Positions 22,301 through 31,300 of a DNA stretch of 64,000 nt are shown here, in pieces. The notes beneath the pieces are model-generated. The model had not been told where the DNA came from. It did not search any database and saw only the letters and a program-made list of their open reading frames with translations. Source of the stretch: Branchiostoma floridae (Eukaryota > Chordata > Leptocardii > Amphioxiformes > Branchiostomatidae); the NCBI RefSeq assembly GCF_000003815.2, contig NC_049995.1, positions 19,057,252-19,121,251 on the forward strand, in the 5' to 3' direction. Position numbers and translations under genes: made by a program. Numbering within the stretch: the first letter of the stretch is position 1; each line of letters begins with the position of its first letter.

Positions 22301-25300
22301 TGGTTTTACTCTGGTTCCAATTTGCGGTGATCATCATGTCAGCACAGGGTATGAGATGGACGGGCAAGGTATCGGTAAGGTCAGATTAGCCTCGGACCAG
22401 ACACAATTGTAGCCTGGGTATCAGCCACATTAGGCTAGGTACCAGCCTCAGTGGGGCTCTAAATTTAGTAGTCTAAAAGCGAGGGTTATTTTGAGCTCGA
22501 ATAGGCTTCAACAGTATTTCTTGTCAGTCCAACCTGCATCGATAGATCCACCTGCAAAGTATTTGTCCTTTTGGTTTCAATATGTAAAGCTGATGCTACT
22601 AGTGATACAACACAAAGTTGTGTAGGGTTCTATCCTTTGGAGAAAGAGACAATGATCAAAACTGACTTCCCTGTCCGCACATGGGACATTGCGTAATCTA
22701 GTGGACACGCGAAGTTAATGTAGTGTCAACCTCAATATGATGTCTTGCCCATTGTAAATAATGCACTGTCCACTCCAATATGATGTCTTGCCCATTGTAA
22801 ATAATGTACTGTCCTCTCCAATGTAATGCATTGTCCATCTCAGAGCCGTACCGATTACAGAACAATGTCCCAGTGTTGGCCCAATTAGCCCCTGTGCAGT
22901 GGGCACACGCCGGCTTGTCCATCAGCAGGGGAACAATGGGCAACATGCTGGTCAGTGTGATGGATCACTAACCTGCTCCTGGGACAATAAAGGACTAAAC
23001 TTTTGTCCTGCTTCCGGAGCACTATAGGTGATGTGGTTTAAGATCCCGTCACATGTCTTGTAAAGACTAGGGGTCCACCTCAGTGTAAGTGAAGCAAATG
23101 TTAGTCAGCTCTTGTTCGGTTACTGGATAACACCCCTAGTTTGTGTTGGGGCAAACCATCCAGGGCGTTCCTCAGGTGTTGCAACACCTCTTCCTTAAAG
23201 TTAACGGGATTAGCTTGAAGGGTCAGTCTCCAAGTTAACCATAGTTACTGTAACCATAGTAACTGTGGTAACAGTTACCTTCATAGCCATAGTGTAAGCT
23301 GTAGGGCTAGAGTTATATTGGATAACGGAGTCCATATAGAGTTTCCTTCACCATAGTTACTGTTACCATAGTCACCTTACCTTACCAGAGTGGAAGCTGT
23401 AGGGCTAGTGCTATACATGAGTCTATACATGAGTTACCTTCAGTATAGTTACTGTTACCATAGTAACCACTCTGAGAGATGCACAGGTTGGTTGCAGATG
23501 AGAGTGAAGCAGAGGGGGATGTGAAGTCCGGGAAAGTCTGCGGAACGTTTGGGAAGTCTTCGGAATAAAACCGTTTTGTGCCGTGGTTTGTCACTGCCAC
23601 GGCGGGAGTTCAGGTAACGCCACAACTGGCCACATCCCCCTCTGAGCACTGAAACCTGCCTTCTCAAAAAACAAACGTCAAAAGTAAGAACGTATTTGTT
23701 AAAAGCAGTTGTGTTTGGTGTTTCAGAGGGGCGTGAATGTGTCAACTGTGGTGCTACCTCCACCCCCCTGTGGCGGCGAGATGGAACAGGCCACTATCTT
23801 TGCAATGCATGTGGACTCTACCACAAGATGAACGGGGTGAACAGGCCCCTAATCAAGCCTCAGCGGCGACTGGTGAGTAAGACTGTCCTGTTTTGTAGGT
23901 GTTGCTGAAGCTAACTGGCTGAACTACTCAGGCAAGGAGGACTACCTGAGCCTGTACCAGAACTATGGGCTCTATCAGCAGCTCAACGGCGCTCAGAAGC
24001 CCGGTCTTGCCAAGCCCCCCAAGAAACTGGTAAAGAGTCTTATCTTTCACATGTTTCTCAAGAAACTGGTAAAGCGTCTATCTTTCAAGTCTCCCAAGAA
24101 ACTGTTACTGGTGAAGGGTCTTATCTTTCACAAGTCTCCCAAGAAACTGGTAAAGCATCTATCTTTCACGTCTCCCAAGAAACTGGTAAAGGGTCTTATC
24201 TTTCACAAGTCTCCCAACAAACTGGTAAAGGGTCTTATTTTTCACGTCTCAAGAAACTGGTAAAAATTATCTTTCCCAATTCTCCCAAGAAACTTGTACA
24301 ACTTATCTTTCACACGTCTCCCAAGAAACTGGTAAAACTTCTCAAATTTGAGACACCGGTAAAAGTTTTCTTTAAGAAACTGGTGAAATCTATTTCCCCC
24401 AAAGCTGGTAATTTTTTCTTACACTGTACAGAACCCATTGTAAAAGGTCCTATCCCAACATATAATTGCAAATCTGTCTTTCCCTTCTCTGACACAAGAT
24501 TTCCAGTTTTCAGAGGCCAACATCTATAGATGGTGCGTACGGCCTTGTCATATAATGATGAACCCACCTTATGTCTGTGCAGTTGACCAGTTGTATGTAT
24601 TGTTAGAAAAAGACTGTTGTTAAAGTTTTTTTAGTTTTACCCCAATCATGAACTCTGACCTCCCGTTTCCTTAGTCTGCGTCCCGCCGCGTGGGCTTGCA
24701 GTGTGCCAACTGCCGCACGACGCAGACGACGCTGTGGCGGCGGAACAATGAGGGTGAACCCGTGTGCAATGCCTGTGGCCTCTACTTCAAACTACACAAT
24801 GTAAGTACTGCCTGTGGCCTCTACTACAAACTACACAATGTAAGTACAACCCTACTACAAACTACACAATGTAAGTACAACCCTACTACAAACTACACAA
24901 TGTAAGTACAACCCTACTACAAACTACACAATGTAAGTACAACCCTACTACAAACTACACAATGTAAGTACTGCCTGTGGCCTCTACTACAAACTACACA
25001 ATGTAAGTACAACCCTACTACAAACTACACAATGTAAGTACAACCCTACTACAAACTACACAATGTAAGTACAACCCTACTACAAACTACACAATGTAAG
25101 TACAACCCTACTACAAACTACACAGTGTAAGTACAACCCTACTACAAACTACACAATGTAAGTACAACCCTACTAAAAACTACACAATGTAAGTACCACT
25201 AGCAATGATAAAAAGTTATGTGTATGTTACATGCATATACAGCTACAGGAACAACTCTTATGTAAGCATATTATAAACCATAAGCCATTCAGAACCTTGG

Positions 25301-28300
25301 TCTGAGCCAAACTTGACAACAACACAAAATCCAGACATATGAACTTGAAGATATTGCAGAGAACATCATGGCTAAATAGATGCAGCATTGTGCACTCAAT
25401 TATCCCCAAACCCCATTGTCATGTGGCATGTTCTGCCCAATTGGTCCAACACTCAAGCATAGCCGTTACCATGGCAACCAGTTCTGGAATGTTAACGACT
25501 CTGACTCCTGGCCTCTGTCACTGCTGTATCTCAGGTCTCACCTCAGGGCAATACAGGAAAATACAACTTCTACTATCAGTGGATCAATAAGCTATGGGAG
25601 AATGTGCTACACTACAAGTTCTATCAGTGGATCTGGCTATAAGCTATGGGAGAATGTGCTACAGTACAAGTTCTATCAGTGGATCTGGCAATAAGCTATG
25701 GGAGAAAGTGCTACAAGATCTATCATTGGATCTGGCTATAAGCTATGGGAGAATGTGCTACAAGTTCTATCATGATCAGTGGATCTGGCAATAAGCTATG
25801 GGAGAAAGTGCTACACTACAAGTTCTATCAGTGGATCTGGCTATAAGCTATGGGAGAATGTGCTACAGTACAAGTTCTATCAGTGGATCTGGCTATAGGC
25901 TATGGGAGAATGTGCTACAGTACAAGTTCTATCAGTGCATCTGGCTATAAGCTATGGGAGAAAGTGCTACAAGTTCTATCAGTGGATCTGGCTATAAGCT
26001 ATGGGAGAATGTGCTATAGTCCAAGTTCTATCAGTGGATCTGGCAATAAGCTATGGGAGAATGTGCTACAGTACAAGTTCTATCAGATCATCTGGCAATA
26101 AGCTATGGGAGAAAGTGCTACACTATAAGTTCTATCAGTGGATCTGGCAATAAGCTATGGGAGAATGTGCTACAAGTTCTATCATTGGATCTGGCAATAA
26201 GCTATGGGAGAATGTGCTACAAGTTCTATCATTGGATCTGGCAATAAGCTATGGGAGAAAGTGCTACAAGTTCTATCATTGGATCTGGCAATAAGCTATG
26301 GGAGAATGTGCTACAAGTTCTATCATTGGACCTGGCTATAAGCTATGGGAGAATGTGCTACAAGTTCTATCATTGGATCTGGCAATAAGCTATGGGAGAA
26401 AGTGCTACAAGTTCTATCATTGGATCTGGCAATAAGCTATGGGAGAATGTGCTACAAGTTCTATCATTGGATCTGGCAATAAGCTATGGGAGAAAGTGCT
26501 ACAAGTTCTATCATTGGATCTGGCAATAAGCTATGGGAGAATGTGCTACAAGTTCTATCATTGGACCTGGCTATAAGCTATGGGAGAATGTGCTACAAGT
26601 TCTATCATTGGATCTGGCAATAAGCTATGGGAGAAAGTGCTACAAGTTCTATCATTGGATCTGGCAATAAGCTATGGGAGAAAGTGCTACAAGTTCTATC
26701 ATTGGATCTGGCAATAAGCTATGGGAGAATGTGCTACAAGTTCTATCATTGGACCTGGCTATAAGCTATGGGAGAATGTGCTACAAGATCTATCATTGGA
26801 CCTGGCTATAAGCTATGGGAGAATGTGCTATAAGTTCTATCAGTGGATCTGGCTATAAGCTATGGGAGAATGTGCTACAATACAAGTTCTATCAGTGGAT
26901 CTGTTAGATGTTGAAAACAATGCATCAGAGTAAAACGGAGAAACCAACGTTCGGCCAAGTCCCAAGGTCTTGTATGGCGTCATAAATTCATATTTGGTTT
27001 CAGAAGTCCCACTGAATTCTACCCCCTCTAAGGCTCATCCAACTGACAAGGCCAAAGTGTGGCGAGCAAACGTTATCGCTCCTGAGTTGAACTTGATCGT
27101 GACTGCTTGTTTGAAATTCCAGAAATGGCATTTAAATTGCGGAGTAAGAAGCAGAGTGGGCCCACTGATAAAGCGGCACTGCAAACCTGTTATCTAGAGT
27201 TACAGGCAAAACACGGGTGGCTGACTGAGAGAATTACAGATAAGAAACCTTCGGGACGGCTGAAAGTATCAGACATTGACATTGGCAAGGCTTCCCCACA
27301 GCTTTTACATGGGATTTGGGAAAGGTAACACCACAAAACAGGCAGGCTTAACATGTTGGGATCTGGGACAAAACAGGCAGGCTTCACATGTTGGGATCTG
27401 GGACAAAACAGGCAGGCTTAACATGTTGGGATCTGGGACAAAACAGGCAGGCTTCACATGCTGGGATCTGGGACAAAACAGGCAGGCTTAACGTGCTGGG
27501 ATCTGGGACAAAACAGGCAGGCTTCACATGCTGGGATCTGGGAAAGGTGATGCCACAAAACAGGCAGTTTTACAGGCTGGGATCTGGGAAAGGCAGTGTT
27601 AGAGAACAGGCAGTTTGTACAGGCTGGGATTTGGGAAAGGTGATGCCACAAAACAGGCGTTCTTTACAGGCTGGGATCTGGGAAAGGCAATGCTAGAGAA
27701 CAGGCGTTCTTTACAGGCTGGGATCTGGGAAAGGCAATGCTAGAGAACAGGCGTTCTTTACAGGCTGGGATCTGGGAAAGGTAATGCTATACACAGGCAC
27801 TTTTACAGGCTGAGATCTGGGAAAGGCAATGCTAGAGAACAGGCACTTTTACAGGCTGAGATCTGGGAAAGGCAATGCTAGAGAACAGGCACTTTTACAG
27901 GCTGGGATCTGGGAAAGGCAATGCTAGAGAACAGGCGTTCTTTACAGGCTGGGATCTGGGAAAGGTAATGCTATACACAGGCACTTTTACAGGCTGAGAT
28001 CTGGGAAAGGCAATGCTAGAGAACAGGCACTTTTACAGGCTGAGATCTGGGAAAGGCAATGCTAGAGAACAGGCACTTTTACAGGCTGGGATCTGGGAAA
28101 GGCAATGCTAGAGAACAGGCACTTTTACAGGCTGAGATCTGGGAAAGGCAATGCTAGAGAACAGGCACTTTTACAGGCTGGGATCTGGGAAAGGCAATGC
28201 TAGAGAACAGGCAGTTCATACAGGCTGGGATCTGGGAAAGGTTGTTCGTTGTGCCTGTAGTTGTTGCCATACTTGTGTGGCTGTTGTAAGTAGTAATAAA

Positions 28301-31300
28301 AAAAGGCTTTCATAAGAGCCGGAGAAAGTTGTTTGTATGTCTCAGTCTCAGGTTCCATCTTTATCTCAACCTTGTTGGGAATATGATAGGATTGTTTGAT
28401 ATGAGCAAAAGGTCTCCAACATCAGCCTTGTGCTAGTATCTACCCACCAGTGAGCTATCACAAGGATGAGGACACATATCCTTGTGCTGTCAGCACTCCT
28501 GGGTACTGAGGCAGGTTCTGAGGCCGCTGCTTGGGAAGAGCATATGGTGAGGGCTTCAGCACATGATGGTTCTGAGACCATTTGCCTATGATAACTCAAA
28601 GGTTCTGATTCTGCTGCGGGAAGGAGACAAGCAGGGCTTCCGCACATGATGGTTCTGAGACTATGACAACTCCACGGCAGGCCATATGGCAATGCTATTC
28701 ATGATGGTTCTGAGACTATGCTAACTCCACAGCAGCCCATATGGCAATGCTGTATTCCAGGAGGGTCTGCATGGGGAGTTCCGACAACGATTTACGCTGA
28801 ATTTAAAAGAACCCCCTACGTATTACGCTAAATCAAGGAAGGCAATTACGCTAAATTTGGTCGCCTCGCTACGAATTACGTAGATAAGATGGTTTTCCCT
28901 ACGAATTACGGGAAATAAAATTGGCTGCCTACGCCTTACGTAAAAGAGCATGCAGACCCTCTTCCAGGCCCCCGCTCGGCCAGAATCTGCCCCCCCTCCC
29001 CTCCTCTCAGGGCTTCAGCACATGATGTTTCAGAGACTATGCTAACTCCACAGCAGCCCATATGGCAATGCTATTCATGATGGTTCAGAGACTATGCTAA
29101 CTCCACAGCAGCCCAGATGGCAATGATATATTCCTGGGCCCTGCTCGGCCAGAATCTGCCCCCCCTCCCCTCCTCTCAGGGCTTCAGCACATGATGGTTC
29201 AGAGATTATGCTAACTCCACAGCAGCCCATATGGCAATGCTGTATTCCAGGCCCCTGCTCGGCCAGAACCTGCCCCCCTCCCCTCCTCTGCCTCTCCTCC
29301 TCGGATTTCAGCGGACACATTCCAGCCTGGCTGAGCGGATTAGTGGATTAACGAAAGGCCTGCCCAAATCCAGGGACTAGCGAGTTCAGGATGTGGCAAA
29401 TCCTCCCCACGAGTCGGGAACAGCTGCCGCCAGCTGACAACCTGCCGATGGAGAGGTCGTGATGTATCCGTCACTATGGCAACCAGCTGACAACCTGATG
29501 ATGGAGAGGTCGTGATGTACCATTGCCATGGCAACCTGCTGATGGAGGTCGTGATGTACCATTGCCATGGCAACCTGCCCATGGAGAGGTCGTGATGTAC
29601 CATTGCCATGGCAACCTGCCCATGGAGAGGTCGTGATGTACCATTGCCATGGCAACCTGCCCATGGAGAGGTCGTGATGTACCATTGCCATGGCAACCTG
29701 CCCATGGAGAGGTCGTGATGTATCCGTCACTATGGCAACCAGCTGACAACCGGATGATGGAGAGGTCGTGATGTACCATTGCCATGGCAACCTGCCGATG
29801 GAGAGGTCGTGATGTATCCGTCACTATGGCAACCAGCTGACAACCTGCTGATGGAGAGGTCGTGATGTACCATTGCCATGGCAACCTGCCGATGGAGAGG
29901 TCGTGATGTATCCGTCACTATGGCAACCAGCTGACAACCTGCTGATGGAGAGGTCGTGATGTACCATTGCCATGGCAACCTGCTGATGGAGCGGTCATGA
30001 TGTATCCATTGCCATGGCAACCAACTGACAACCTGCCGATGGAGAGGTCATGATATGATTGCCATGGCAACCTGCTCATGATGTGCCAATGGAGATGTCA
30101 TAATGTCTCTCCTGTCAGATAGCTCAGAGTGAGTAACGGCGATGCCCTGCATCAGTAGAGCAATAATCAGCTGCAGGAGCATCAGTAGAGCAATAATCAG
30201 CTGTGGTAAGAATTTCAGATTCTGCTATCAGAAACAATCCACTGCTGATAAGGGAACACAAACCTTGATTAGCAAATCACCTGGTTTTGCTGGACCACCC
30301 ATCAGAGTTTCTATCTTTGGAGACAAGCTTAGGGCTGAATAAAGGATCCGGAGTCATTAACATTTACCCTGCTACAAGAGCAGGTCGTGGTCTGTAGTTA
30401 TCCCCTCCAAACACCGGCTATTTCTGTAGAACTATGCCTTACAGTCATGAGGTAAAACTCTAACCAGGCCGTGTCCGTGCACGGTGAGAAGCTGTTGTTA
30501 GCTGCCCCTTTTCCCCTGCCCTTCCTACCCAGGCCAGACGAGGTTTTCTGCTTGCTGATGTCACAAAGCTTTCATCTCTGCAATGCTCCATTGATTTGTT
30601 GTTGCCAGCAGCTCTTTGATAACGTGGCAGTGATACGAGTCAGAGGGGCAGTTAGATCGGAGTCAGAGGGGCAGTTAAGATAAGGAATACAGGACCCAAG
30701 GCACTGCTGACAATAGGCACCCTTCCCTTATCAGAACTGAAGGCATTGGTGACAATAGGCACTTTCTCCCTTATCAGGGCTCAGGGCATTGCAGGCAAAA
30801 GGCACCCCCTTCCCTAGCACAACCCAAGGCACAGCAGACAATCATATCAGCTTCCATCTCCAGTGCTTTTTCTAATGTCTGTCAGTCCCAGTTAAGTGAC
30901 CCACTTCCCTGAGCTTGTATGGAGACTGTATTGTACCGGGACATTGGGAGGAAGTTTTACAGTTTTTATGGCACCTGGTGGAGCGCAGACCACCTGCTGT
31001 GACATCATCACCTGGGCGTGTCCTGCAACACCTGAGGAGGTCTCACTTACAGACAGGTGTGAAAGTGCTGGACAGGTGTTTAACTTCCCTTTATCTTAAT
31101 TGCTTCACTTTATGAACAGTGTTGGAAGCATTTAAGATAATTAATGGTTCTGCCTTGATAGGTGACAAGACTCTCAGCCTCTGTTTTGTCCTTGTGTCCA
31201 TTTTTTTTTTACTATATTCAAATATTACAGTGGCAAGTGTCTAAATCTTCAAACATTTCTGTCCCATCCCTGAACCCAACAACAGCAGAAGTTTTGTCTG

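Larger units (their letters stand above)
7123..23726 (+). other. GATA4/5/6 intron 1 (16.6 kb)
   Basis: The donor is GTAGGA at 7123 and the acceptor is GTGTTTCAG ending at 23726. I found no further exon of the family inside it. It contains at least ten minisatellites, two or three hairpin elements and one (TA)n run, listed separately. A GC-rich block at 14,100-14,460 and another at 20,700-21,050 are the likeliest regulatory or alternative-promoter regions, but I cannot show this. Confidence 0.7.

Noticed and set aside
23727-24029. Both N-finger exon and the following exon spliced together in one mRNA
   Set aside because: The 26-nt spacer is too short for a normal intron, and phase 0 into phase 1 gives a stop after seven codons.
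29340-30020. Four overlapping minus-strand ORFs (WQWYITTS repeats)
   Set aside because: Created by the 41-bp X-box minisatellite.
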